Positions 1-8,958 of a DNA stretch of 64,000 bases are shown one piece after another (positions within the stretch are counted from its first letter, which is position 1; each line of letters starts with the position of its first letter). The position numbers were made by a program, and so were the translations under genes. Under the pieces are notes generated by a model. The model did no database searches and was not told the origin of the DNA. It saw only the letters and a list, made by a program, of their open reading frames with translations. This DNA comes from Falsiruegeria mediterranea M17 (GTDB taxonomy: Bacteria; Pseudomonadota; Alphaproteobacteria; Rhodobacterales; Rhodobacteraceae): contig NZ_ONZG01000003.1 in NCBI RefSeq assembly GCF_900302455.1, positions 186,001 through 250,000 of the forward strand. Direction: 5' to 3'.

Positions 1-420
1 TTTGATATGGGGTTCCAGACGGTGGAATATGTGGCGTCGGCCTTGGTGGATCTGGAGTTCCACGATGGCGCAGCCCCCGCTGACCCGATGGTAAAACAGG
101 CCGAGGTTCTGGAACAGATCGGCATGCCCCAGGCCATCGGCATGCGCCACGCAACGCCACAATTTGCCCATGTCTTTGCGGGCGACGGCTACAGCTCGGC
201 CTATTACAGCTACATGTGGTCCGAAGTGATGGATGCGGATGCCTTCGCCGCCTTTGAAGAGGCAGGGGGCGCGTTCGACGCGGAGCGGGCCAAGGCGCTT
301 GAGACGCATATCTTGTCCACTGGCGGCTCACGTGAGGCCGAAGAGCTCTATTTGGCGTTCCGGGGCAAATTGCCCGGGGTTGAGGCACTGCTCAAAGGAC
401 GTGGGCTCATCGCTGCCTAA
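1..420 (+). CDS. dcp: Peptidyl-dipeptidase (M3 family), C-terminal fragment
   Basis: The reading frame is open from the first base and ends at a TAA at 418-420, so only the last 139 residues or so are in the window. They match the C-terminal alpha-helical part of M3 metallopeptidases (Dcp/oligopeptidase A): a segment reading HATPQFAHVF, then GDGYSSAYYSYMWSEV, and a final FRGKLPGVEALLKGRGL. In this family the GYxAxYYSYLWS segment lies behind the HExxH zinc site and helps shape the substrate pocket; the zinc site itself is outside the window. The enzyme would remove dipeptides from peptide C-termini in cytoplasmic peptide turnover. It runs convergently towards the ghrA-like gene. Assignment to Dcp rather than oligopeptidase A is an inference from the tail. 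Confidence 0.85.
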   Translation, partial: FDMGFQTVEYVASALVDLEFHDGAAPADPMVKQAEVLEQIGMPQAIGMRHATPQFAHVFAGDGYSSAYYSYMWSEVMDADAFAAFEEAGGAFDAERAKALETHILSTGGSREAEELYLAFRGKLPGVEALLKGRGLIAA

Positions 421-459
421 CTGCGCGGCCTATCGGCTTTGCGTCCTGCGGACGGCAGG

Positions 460-530
460 GGGCCAGGCTCACACGGGCAAAGCCCGCGTGAGCCTGGCCC
501 AACGGGAGGAGATGTCCCGCAAGGGGCATC
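460..530. repeat. Tandem pair of intergenic hairpins (REP-like element or terminator)
   Basis: Two stem-loops fill the gap between convergent genes. The first, 460-500, has 19-nt arms (GGGCCAGGCTCAC, one A.C mismatch, CGGGC) around an AAA loop. The second, 511-530, has arms GATGTCCC/GGGGCATC with one G.U pair and a GCAA tetraloop of the GNRA type. Neither is followed by a T-run on either strand, so a simple intrinsic terminator is not obvious. The position, GC-rich long stem and second capped hairpin resemble dispersed intergenic palindromic elements. Confidence 0.6.
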
Positions 531-560
531 GACGACGGGCGGGAGCACTTCCGGATACGT

Positions 561-1493
561 TCAGTATCCCAACGACCGGTCCACGACATGCAACAACGGC
601 TCACCGTCAAGATCGCGACGGATGTTTTCCGCGATGACCTGACTGGCGGTGGAAGCGCGGGTCTCGGATGCGATATGGGGCGTCACAGTCACTTTAGGAT
701 GCGCCCAATAGGGGTGTTCAGCGGGCAGGGGTTCGATGCGGAACACATCCAGAGTCGCATGGGCGATCTGGCCGCTGTCCAAGGCTGCGAGCAGGGCGTC
801 GTCGTCGATGAGCGGCCCCCGGCCCGGGTTGATGATGCAGGCGCCACGTGGCATCAGCGCCAGTGTTTCCGCGTTCAACGTATTCTCTGTTGCGGGCGTG
901 TTCGGCAGCAAAAGTACCACGATTTCTGCCTCGGACAGAGCCGCGCGCAATCCCTCCGGTCCGTTTTCACAGCGGACGCTGTCGATCTCTTTGGCGGACC
1001 GGCTCCACCCGGTGACATCGAACCCCAACCCGGCCAGGGCCTGCGCCACGGCAGCCCCCAAGGCGCCCAGGCCCAGAACGGTGACCTTGCGATCCTGCGC
1101 AAGTGGCGGAGCTTCATTGCGCCAAAGTCCATCCTGGCCGTGAATGTGCCCGTCGATCCCAAGATGATAACGCAGCGTGTGCCCCATCACCCATTCGATC
1201 ATGCCCTGCGTCAGCCCGTGATCCACCATTCGGGTCAGCGGCACTTTGAGCGTCTCGTTGCCCACGACATCCTCAACCCCGGCCCACAGGTTCAAAACCG
1301 CGCGCAGCCGGGTGTAGGGGGTGAAATCCTGCACTTCGCTGTTGGGTGCATAGACGATGTAATCCACCTCCTCTGGCGCAAACTCGGTACGCAGATCAAA
1401 GTTGACCTCCGTGTCCGTCAAGGATTTGGCCAAAGGCTGCTCATAGGTCGTCCAGCGTTCCGCCTTGGCGGCGAACAGGATGTTTGTGGTCAT
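561..1493 (-). CDS. ghrA: Glyoxylate/hydroxypyruvate reductase A-like D-2-hydroxyacid dehydrogenase
   Basis: A 310-residue member of the D-isomer-specific 2-hydroxyacid dehydrogenase family. The NAD(P) site is visible as VTVLGLGALGAAVAQALAG in the middle of the protein, followed by the conserved NPGRG and, near the C-terminus, TPHIASETRA carrying the catalytic His. The GhrA subgroup reduces glyoxylate and hydroxypyruvate to glycolate and glycerate in the cytoplasm. An upstream in-frame ATG at 1547 would overlap rodA by about 50 bp; the start at 1493, giving MTTNILFAAKAERW, leaves a 4-bp gap to the rodA stop and fits the family length. It is the last gene of the mre-mrd-rodA run and is probably co-transcribed with it. 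The exact substrate is not certain. Confidence 0.85.
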   Translation of the reverse strand: MTTNILFAAKAERWTTYEQPLAKSLTDTEVNFDLRTEFAPEEVDYIVYAPNSEVQDFTPYTRLRAVLNLWAGVEDVVGNETLKVPLTRMVDHGLTQGMIEWVMGHTLRYHLGIDGHIHGQDGLWRNEAPPLAQDRKVTVLGLGALGAAVAQALAGLGFDVTGWSRSAKEIDSVRCENGPEGLRAALSEAEIVVLLLPNTPATENTLNAETLALMPRGACIINPGRGPLIDDDALLAALDSGQIAHATLDVFRIEPLPAEHPYWAHPKVTVTPHIASETRASTASQVIAENIRRDLDGEPLLHVVDRSLGY

Positions 1494-1497
1494 GTTG

Positions 1498-2646
1498 TCA
1501 GGATCCCAGGCGAGGTCGGTGAATATGGGCACTTTGCACCAGGCCAAAGGCCACCATCAGTACCAGCATGGCAGACCCGCCATAGCTGACCATCGGCAAC
1601 GGCACGCCCACAACCGGCGCCAACCCCATGACCATCGACATGTTCACGGCAAAGAATAGGAAGAAGTTGATGGAAATGCCGAGTGTCACCAGGGACGAGA
1701 ACCGGTCTTTGGTGGCAAGCGCCGTGACGATGCAAAAAAGGATGATCAGGCTGTAGAGGCCAAGCAGGGAAAACCCACCGACAAAGCCGAATTCTTCGGC
1801 CAGTGTTGTAAAGATGAAGTCGGTGTGCTTTTCGGGCAGAAAGTTCAGCCGCGACTGCGTGCCTTGCATGAAGCCACGCCCTGTCCAGCCGCCAGAGCCA
1901 AGCGCGATCTTGGATTGCGTGATGTGATAACCCGCGCCAAGCGGGTCCGAAGACGGGTCGAGAAACGTGTCAATCCGACGGTATTGATAGTTCTGGAGCA
2001 ACTGCCAGTCGGTCCCACGGCTCTGGAACACGGCGGTGACCAGGCCAACGCCCGCCGCGATGACCGCCGCGAAATAGGCCCAATGCACGCCTGCCAGAAA
2101 CATTAACCCGCCGCCGGCGGTCATCAGAAGGATCGAGGTGCCCAGATCCGGTTGCCGCAGCACCAAAAAGGTAGGGAACAGGATCATCACCACAGGCACC
2201 AGAACCCAGAACGGGCGCGAGGTCTTGTTGCCGGGCAGCCAGTCGTAATACGCCGCCAACAGCATTACCAAGGTGATCTTCATCAGCTCGGATGGCTGCA
2301 GTCGCATGAAGCCGATATCGATCCAGCGCTGCGCACCCATGCCGACGATTCCGAAAAATTCGACTGAAATCAATAGGATGATCGAGATCAGGTAAGCCAC
2401 CACGGCCATATTGCGCCAAAACCAGATCGGCACCATGGCCACAAACATCATCACGGCCAATCCAAGCGCAAACCGCTTCATCTGCGGCTCGGCCCAGGGG
2501 GAGAACGACCCACCTGCCACTGAATAAAGCATCAGGAACCCGACGCCTGCCACGCTGATCAGCAGTACGGTCAGGGCCCAGTTCATGTAGAACACCTTGC
2601 GCAGACCGGTAGGCGTGGATTTGACCGTATACTCGAGATAGCTCAT
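1498..2646 (-). CDS. rodA: Rod shape-determining peptidoglycan glycosyltransferase RodA
   Basis: A 382-residue SEDS-family integral membrane protein with about ten hydrophobic segments. The signature is present: GAQRWIDIG followed by LQPSELMKI in the first half, then LPEKHTDFIF at residues 270-279, which contains the Asp (about 276) needed for polymerisation in RodA/FtsW proteins. RodA polymerises lipid II into glycan strands and works with the class B penicillin-binding protein PBP2 in the elongasome. That partner is encoded immediately upstream: the rodA ATG overlaps the mrdA stop by 4 bp (ATGA, 2643-2646), which suggests translational coupling. Confidence 0.95.
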   Translation of the reverse strand: MSYLEYTVKSTPTGLRKVFYMNWALTVLLISVAGVGFLMLYSVAGGSFSPWAEPQMKRFALGLAVMMFVAMVPIWFWRNMAVVAYLISIILLISVEFFGIVGMGAQRWIDIGFMRLQPSELMKITLVMLLAAYYDWLPGNKTSRPFWVLVPVVMILFPTFLVLRQPDLGTSILLMTAGGGLMFLAGVHWAYFAAVIAAGVGLVTAVFQSRGTDWQLLQNYQYRRIDTFLDPSSDPLGAGYHITQSKIALGSGGWTGRGFMQGTQSRLNFLPEKHTDFIFTTLAEEFGFVGGFSLLGLYSLIILFCIVTALATKDRFSSLVTLGISINFFLFFAVNMSMVMGLAPVVGVPLPMVSYGGSAMLVLMVAFGLVQSAHIHRPRLGS

Positions 2647-4589
2647 GCGCGGTCCTTTCCGTCGGTCCGGGCGCGGGGACGGCGTTCGCGTTTCATGCGC
2701 TCCTGCTGGGCTTCGATGCGGCCACGATCCTTGCGAGGATACGCCTCGAGTGGGGGCGTGCCGCCAAAGAGCGCTTGCAACATGATGTCCCGCGCGACGG
2801 GGGCGGCTGCCTTGGACCCTCCGCCGCCGTGTTCAACCACGACCGAGACGGCGTATTTTGGGTTGTCGTAGGGTGCAAAGCAAACAAACAGCGCGTGGTC
2901 ACGGCGCTCCCACGGCAGGTCTGCGTTGCGAATCACGCCGGCTGCGCGCTCGGCGGCAGTGATGTTTCGGACCTGGCTGGTGCCGGTTTTGCCCGCCAAA
3001 CGAAAAGCATCTTCGATGATACGGCTGCCATATGCGGTGCCGCGACGGTCGTTGCTGACCGAGAACATGGCGCGGCGCAATTTCCGCAGGTTGTTTTCGT
3101 TGACGTCGATGGTCTCACCCGCGCCCGACGTCTGTTCGACCCCGTTGATGGACTTGACCAGACGCGGCGACACGCTGCGCCCGGTGGCAAGTCGTGCAGT
3201 CATGACGGCGAGTTGCAAGGGCGAGGCCAACATGTATCCCTGACCGATTGAGGCATTGGCGGTGTCCCCCACCAGCCAATCCTGCCCATGCACGCGGGAT
3301 TTCCAATCGCGATTGGGGGCCAATCCGCTGGCCACAGCAGACATTGGCAGATCGTGTCGCACACCTAGGCCGAACTTCCTGGCCATCTCGGAAATCCGGT
3401 CGATCCCAACTTTCAAAGCCACATCGTAATAGTAGACGTCACAACTCCGCTTGAGCGAATTGAGCAAGTCCACATGCCCGTGACCGCCACGCTTCCAACA
3501 GTGGAATCTGCGGCTGCTGACCTCCAGATAGCCTCGGCAATAAACGGTATCATCGGGGCCGACGATCCCGGCCTCTAGAGCGGCCAAAGCGGTGATCATC
3601 TTGAAGGTCGAACCGGGCGGATAGGTGCCCTGAACCGTCTTGTTGGCCAATGGGCGATACTTGTCCTCGGTCAAGGCGCGATAGTCCGCGACCGAGATAC
3701 CGCGCACGAACAGGTTGGGGTCGAAGGTCGGCGCAGAAGAGATCGCGCGCAGATCGCCTGTTTCACAGTCGATCACCACGGCGCTGGCGCTTTCGTCGCC
3801 AAGGCGGGCCTGCACGTATTCCTGCAATTCGGCGTCGACGGACAGTTGCAGGTCGGCGCCTTGTTGACCCTCGCGGCGGTCCAGCTCGCGCATGACGCGG
3901 CCGGTGGCGTTCACCTCGACCCGCTTGGCGCCGGCCTTGCCTCGCAGCTGTCGTTCGCGCTTGGCTTCGACGCCAACCTTGCCTATCTGAAAACGCGGGA
4001 TGCGCAGCACCGGTTCGGGGTCTTCGATCTGGCTTAGGTCGTAATCACTGACTGGTCCGACATAGCCCAGGACATGCGCGAAATCAGGACCTTGCGGGTA
4101 GACGCGCGTCAGGCCGACCTCGGGCGTGATACCCGGCAGGGCCGGGGCGTTGACCGCGACCTTGGAGATATCGTCCCATGTTACACGTTCGGCCAAGGTG
4201 ACGGGCAGGAATGGCGGCGAGCGGCGCATTTCGGCGCGGGCGCGTTCAACCTCTTCAGGGTCTAGTGCCACCAGCTTGGACAGATCGCTGATCACCTTGT
4301 CCACGTCACCCGCATCCTCGCGCACGATGATAATGCGGTAGAGCGGTATGTTCTGGCCCAGGATCGCGCCGTTGCGGTCAAAGACCTCGCCCCGTGTGGG
4401 CGGGATCAGGCGGATGTTGACGCGGTTTTCCTCCGCCAGCAGACGGAACTGATCAGCCTGATCGACTTGCATATACCGCATACGCATGGCCAGCCCGCCG
4501 ATGAACGCGGCCTGCATCCCTCCAAGCAGCAAGGCCCTGCGAGAGAGCTTACGGTGCGTACCTTCCACATCGCGAGGGGGGCGTTTCAT
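2643..4589 (-). CDS. mrdA: Penicillin-binding protein 2, peptidoglycan transpeptidase
   Basis: A 648-residue class B PBP. After a short cytoplasmic tail and one membrane anchor (about residues 18-36) comes the dimerisation domain with RGEVFDRNG (66-74), then the transpeptidase domain with the three penicillin-binding motifs: STFK at 327-330, SCD at 382-384 and KTG at 534-536. It cross-links the glycan strands made by RodA during cell elongation. A longer reading frame starts at 4715 but its first 42 residues lie within mreD in another frame and look non-native. The ATG at 4589 gives a normal MKRPPRD N-terminus and a 4-bp ATGA overlap with mreD. Confidence 0.95.
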   Translation of the reverse strand: MKRPPRDVEGTHRKLSRRALLLGGMQAAFIGGLAMRMRYMQVDQADQFRLLAEENRVNIRLIPPTRGEVFDRNGAILGQNIPLYRIIIVREDAGDVDKVISDLSKLVALDPEEVERARAEMRRSPPFLPVTLAERVTWDDISKVAVNAPALPGITPEVGLTRVYPQGPDFAHVLGYVGPVSDYDLSQIEDPEPVLRIPRFQIGKVGVEAKRERQLRGKAGAKRVEVNATGRVMRELDRREGQQGADLQLSVDAELQEYVQARLGDESASAVVIDCETGDLRAISSAPTFDPNLFVRGISVADYRALTEDKYRPLANKTVQGTYPPGSTFKMITALAALEAGIVGPDDTVYCRGYLEVSSRRFHCWKRGGHGHVDLLNSLKRSCDVYYYDVALKVGIDRISEMARKFGLGVRHDLPMSAVASGLAPNRDWKSRVHGQDWLVGDTANASIGQGYMLASPLQLAVMTARLATGRSVSPRLVKSINGVEQTSGAGETIDVNENNLRKLRRAMFSVSNDRRGTAYGSRIIEDAFRLAGKTGTSQVRNITAAERAAGVIRNADLPWERRDHALFVCFAPYDNPKYAVSVVVEHGGGGSKAAAPVARDIMLQALFGGTPPLEAYPRKDRGRIEAQQERMKRERRPRARTDGKDRA

Positions 4590-5125
4590 GAGCGACCTCC
4601 CAAGATGTCCACATCGGCCGGCGTCAGCTTGCGAACGCCAAGAAGGTTCTGACTGATGAAGGCGACCAGCGGGTAGATCGCAATTGTCAGAACAAGCTGG
4701 ATCAGCACCAGCCAAAGGGGCGCCTGTTCAACGGCTGTCAGGCCCAGGATCATGCGGTTCAGCACCATGATCGACACCAGGACCAATCCGACCGAGGCCC
4801 ATTCGCCAAGGAAACTAGCGTCGCTTAAACCTGCAGACCAGTTGCGCAGATAGGCAACCCCAGCCACGACCAAAGCCGATAGCAGCCCCGGCGGACGCTG
4901 CAGCATGAAGTCCATGACCAGCATAACACCGGCGATCAGCAGGACCGGTACATAGTCCGGGCGTCTGAGCGTCCAGGCAAAGGTGAAGGCGATCAGCAGG
5001 TCGGGTGGGGCCCACCGACTGGGAAGGGTGTTCAGGGGCAACAGGTGAAAGAACAGGATGACCAACGCCAGGCCCAAATACACCAGGCGCATGGTCCAGA
5101 TGCGAGAGGTCGACAGGTTATCCAT
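4586..5125 (-). CDS. mreD: Rod shape-determining protein MreD
   Basis: A 179-residue, very hydrophobic protein with five or six membrane spans, the size and profile expected for MreD. Direct sequence conservation in this family is low, so the call rests on hydrophobicity, length and position between mreC and mrdA. It includes the segment RWAPPDLLIAFTFAWTLRRPDYVP, in which the PPDLL stretch is typical of alphaproteobacterial MreD. MreD is part of the elongasome in the inner membrane. The chosen ATG (5123-5125) overlaps the mreC stop by 8 bp; an upstream ATG at 5170 would lie deeper in mreC. Confidence 0.88.
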   Translation of the reverse strand: MDNLSTSRIWTMRLVYLGLALVILFFHLLPLNTLPSRWAPPDLLIAFTFAWTLRRPDYVPVLLIAGVMLVMDFMLQRPPGLLSALVVAGVAYLRNWSAGLSDASFLGEWASVGLVLVSIMVLNRMILGLTAVEQAPLWLVLIQLVLTIAIYPLVAFISQNLLGVRKLTPADVDILGGRS

Positions 5126-6032
5126 CAACGACCTCCTCATCCTCGACCACTTGGGCGGCGCCGTTGTCAACCGGATCTGTGGTCACGATGTTCCCGGGCG
5201 TGTCGATCTGTTCATTTCCCAAGTGCCTGATTACACGTAGGAATTCCAGCCGCTCATAGTCGGCTGACAGACGCACTCGCAACCGGCCTGACGGGTCCTG
5301 GGCGATTTGCCCGATCAAGAGGCCTGCCGGAAATACGCCGCCATCGCCCGAGGTGATCACGCGGTCACCGGCCCGCACCAGTTCGCGGTTTTCCAGAAAA
5401 TCCAGCACGGGCGCGGCGGTGTTGTCGCCCGCAATCAGCGCGGTCTGGCCCGAGGGTTGAATCGTCGCTGGAATCGAGCTGGCCGCATCGGTCAGCAGGA
5501 TGACGCGCGCCGTGTTTTGACCCACGCCTGAAATTCTGCCTACAAGTCCGATGCCGTCCATTGCAGCCCAGCCATCAACGATGCCGTCGCGGGCACCGAC
5601 ATTCAGCAGCACCGACTGCCGGAAGGGCGATCCGCTGTCGGCCATCACGACACCGGTGACATAGGTCAGTTGCGGGTCAAGGCGCACGTTATTGAGGTCC
5701 AACAGGCGGGCGTTTTCCTGTTCCAATTGCAGCGCTGCCTCTTTCCAGGCACGCATCTGGCGCAACTCACTGCGCAGTTCGCGGTTCTGCTCGCTCAGGC
5801 GCTGATAGCTTTGGAAATCGCGGAACAGGTTGATCGTGGCCGTGACAGGGACCATGGCCCATTCCATCGACGGCACGACCTTGTCGGTGACTTGAGCACG
5901 GAACCGTTCAACACGTGGGCTGTCGATTCGCCAGACCAGGAAAATACCCAGCAAACACAACAACAAAGCCCCAAGCAGCAGCCTGCGTAGTGGGGCAGTG
6001 TAGTCTTCGCGCTGTGAACGGTCCTTGGCCAC
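5118..6032 (-). CDS. mreC: Rod shape-determining protein MreC
   Basis: A 304-residue protein with one N-terminal membrane span (about residues 15-32), then a coiled coil (about 68-105, rich in QNRELRSELRQM-type heptads), then the beta-barrel core typical of MreC with VTGVVMADSGSPFRQSVLLNVGA and a GRISGVGQNTARVILLTD segment. The tail is acidic and rich in Asp, Glu and Val. MreC is periplasmic and links MreB and MreD to PBP2, activating it. It lies 75 bp downstream of mreB in the same orientation and overlaps mreD. Confidence 0.95.
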   Translation of the reverse strand: MAKDRSQREDYTAPLRRLLLGALLLCLLGIFLVWRIDSPRVERFRAQVTDKVVPSMEWAMVPVTATINLFRDFQSYQRLSEQNRELRSELRQMRAWKEAALQLEQENARLLDLNNVRLDPQLTYVTGVVMADSGSPFRQSVLLNVGARDGIVDGWAAMDGIGLVGRISGVGQNTARVILLTDAASSIPATIQPSGQTALIAGDNTAAPVLDFLENRELVRAGDRVITSGDGGVFPAGLLIGQIAQDPSGRLRVRLSADYERLEFLRVIRHLGNEQIDTPGNIVTTDPVDNGAAQVVEDEEVVDG

Positions 6033-6107
6033 GAGACTCCCTTTCGGCGCGCGTTTGGTCCTGAGTTAGGGCCGATGCACCATACCGTGCCCTAAAGGGT
6101 GCGCCCC

Positions 6108-7480
<1,373 letters not shown>

Positions 7481-8377
7481 ATGGACTTCCTTAGCCAATA
7501 TGTCAGCGACTTTCAGTTGACGCATTTGGAAACCCTGATTGATGAATGGTTCCTGGTTTTCGCGCTGGCCTTTCTGGCGTTTGAGCTGATCCGCTATGCA
7601 GTGGTCAAACGGCTGAACTGGGAAATGGTTGGTGACACAGTGACCAACTTCATTACCTTGGCGTTTTTCATCGGTATCACCTTTCTGGGCATGGCTGCGT
7701 TCTATGTCGGCGCCTATTTCTATGCCGCGCAGTTTGCGGTGTTCAATATCCCGACCACCTGGGCCTCGTTCGTGATTGCCTTGGTGCTGGCGGATTTGGC
7801 GTATTATTGGGAGCACCGGATCCTGCATCGGATCAACTTCCTGTGGGCCACACATTCGGTGCACCACAGCTCGCCCTTCTTCAACATCTCGGTGGCTTAC
7901 CGCCACGGGCCGCTTGATGGTTTCTGGCCACTGTTCTTCCATCTGCCGCTGGTTCTGCTGGGCTTCAACCCGATCCTGATCCTGGTGGTCGAGCTGCTGG
8001 TGCAGCTGTACCAGACGGCACTGCACACCGAGGTGATCGGCAAGCTGTGGAAACCGGTCGAGATGATCATGAACACGCCGTCGCATCACCGTGTCCACCA
8101 TGGATCTAACCCCAAATATCTGGACAAGAACTATGCTGGGATCTTCATCATCTGGGACCGCATGTTCGGCACCTTTGAAGAGGAAGAAGAAGAGGTGGTT
8201 TATGGCCTGGTGAAACCCATCGACTCCATCAATCCCTTTGTGGCCTTTTTCCACGGGTTCACGCGACTTGCGACGGATGTGTGGAACATGCCGGGGTTCA
8301 TGAACAAGTTGGGCGTTTTCCTTGGCCCGCCGGGCTGGCAGCCCAAAAACCGCGAAGACACTCCGCCTGCAGAATAA
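7481..8377 (+). CDS. Sterol desaturase/fatty acid hydroxylase superfamily protein
   Basis: A 298-residue integral membrane protein with about four or five hydrophobic spans in the first half. It carries the histidine clusters of the di-iron fatty acid hydroxylase superfamily: EHRILHR, then HSVHHSS, then HHRVHHG, spaced as usual for these enzymes. Members hydroxylate or desaturate membrane lipids, sterols or carotenoids with O2. The acidic run after the last His box and the tail are poorly conserved features. The substrate cannot be read from the sequence. It starts 19 nt before the end of the line at 7500 with a clear upstream purine stretch (GAACGAGG) and is followed 18 bp later by a DUF2141 gene, probably co-transcribed. 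Confidence 0.9.
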   Translation: MDFLSQYVSDFQLTHLETLIDEWFLVFALAFLAFELIRYAVVKRLNWEMVGDTVTNFITLAFFIGITFLGMAAFYVGAYFYAAQFAVFNIPTTWASFVIALVLADLAYYWEHRILHRINFLWATHSVHHSSPFFNISVAYRHGPLDGFWPLFFHLPLVLLGFNPILILVVELLVQLYQTALHTEVIGKLWKPVEMIMNTPSHHRVHHGSNPKYLDKNYAGIFIIWDRMFGTFEEEEEEVVYGLVKPIDSINPFVAFFHGFTRLATDVWNMPGFMNKLGVFLGPPGWQPKNREDTPPAE

Positions 8378-8395
8378 GCCACAAGGACAGCACAG

Positions 8396-8890
8396 ATGCC
8401 ATCCAACGTACAACGCATCACCGCCGCCATGGCCACGGCCGCCCTGTTTGTGGGCGGCGCATGGCTCGCCGCCGGGTTTTCGGTTGAACTGCCGGACGCT
8501 TCCGTTTCGACCTCGGGCGCGACCTCGGACGCAGGCCTGACCGTTAACCTGCATGGTGCGCGCAATGACACCGGCAACCTGATCGTCATGGTATTTGATC
8601 GGGCCGAGCCTTTTGCCAACATGGATTACCAGAACGCGGTCGGCTATCTGGAGGTGCCTGCCAGCACCTATCCACAGCGGTTGGATTTTCCGGATCTCAA
8701 CAACAACTACTACGCCATCGTCGCCATCCATGATGATAACGGTGACTATGATTTGAACTATGACCAGACCTATTTGCCGACCGAAGGTTATGCGATTTCG
8801 GGGTCAAATGACCTCTACAGCGATCCGGTGTTCGAATACTCGTTGGTCGAACCAGGCAAGGTCGACCTGACGTTCTACTACTGGCAGTAA
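8396..8890 (+). CDS. Secreted DUF2141 domain protein
   Basis: A 164-residue protein with an N-terminal signal peptide (hydrophobic stretch of about residues 8-24 ending near AAGFSV). The mature part matches the DUF2141 beta-sandwich: NLHGARNDTGNLIVMVFD at its start and the typical VAIHDDNGDYDLNYDQTYLPTEGYAIS, in which the HDDNGDxxLD-like loop is the family hallmark. The function of DUF2141 is unknown; it is often encoded near lipid or carotenoid hydroxylases, and here it directly follows one, so a shared role at the envelope is plausible but unproven. A strong terminator follows the stop. Confidence 0.88.
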   Translation: MPSNVQRITAAMATAALFVGGAWLAAGFSVELPDASVSTSGATSDAGLTVNLHGARNDTGNLIVMVFDRAEPFANMDYQNAVGYLEVPASTYPQRLDFPDLNNNYYAIVAIHDDNGDYDLNYDQTYLPTEGYAISGSNDLYSDPVFEYSLVEPGKVDLTFYYWQ

Positions 8891-8909
8891 GTCAACCTGC
8901 AATGAGAAA

Positions 8910-8938
8910 GGGCGGCCCAAGCGGGCCGCCCTTTTTTT
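8910..8938 (+). terminator. Intrinsic terminator after the DUF2141 gene
   Basis: Perfect 9-bp stem GGGCGGCCC / GGGCCGCCC with an AAGC loop (8910-8931), followed by seven T residues. It lies 20 bp after the stop codon and just before the convergent leuA end, so it terminates plus-strand transcription. Confidence 0.95.
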
Positions 8939-8958
8939 GTTTGCCTGGTCGTCCCGCC

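Noticed and set aside
588-1589. Open frame of 333 codons on the plus strand opposite the GhrA-like gene
   Set aside because: It mirrors the real minus-strand gene; the translation is rich in Arg, His and Gly and matches no fold. The real gene has clear NAD and catalytic motifs.
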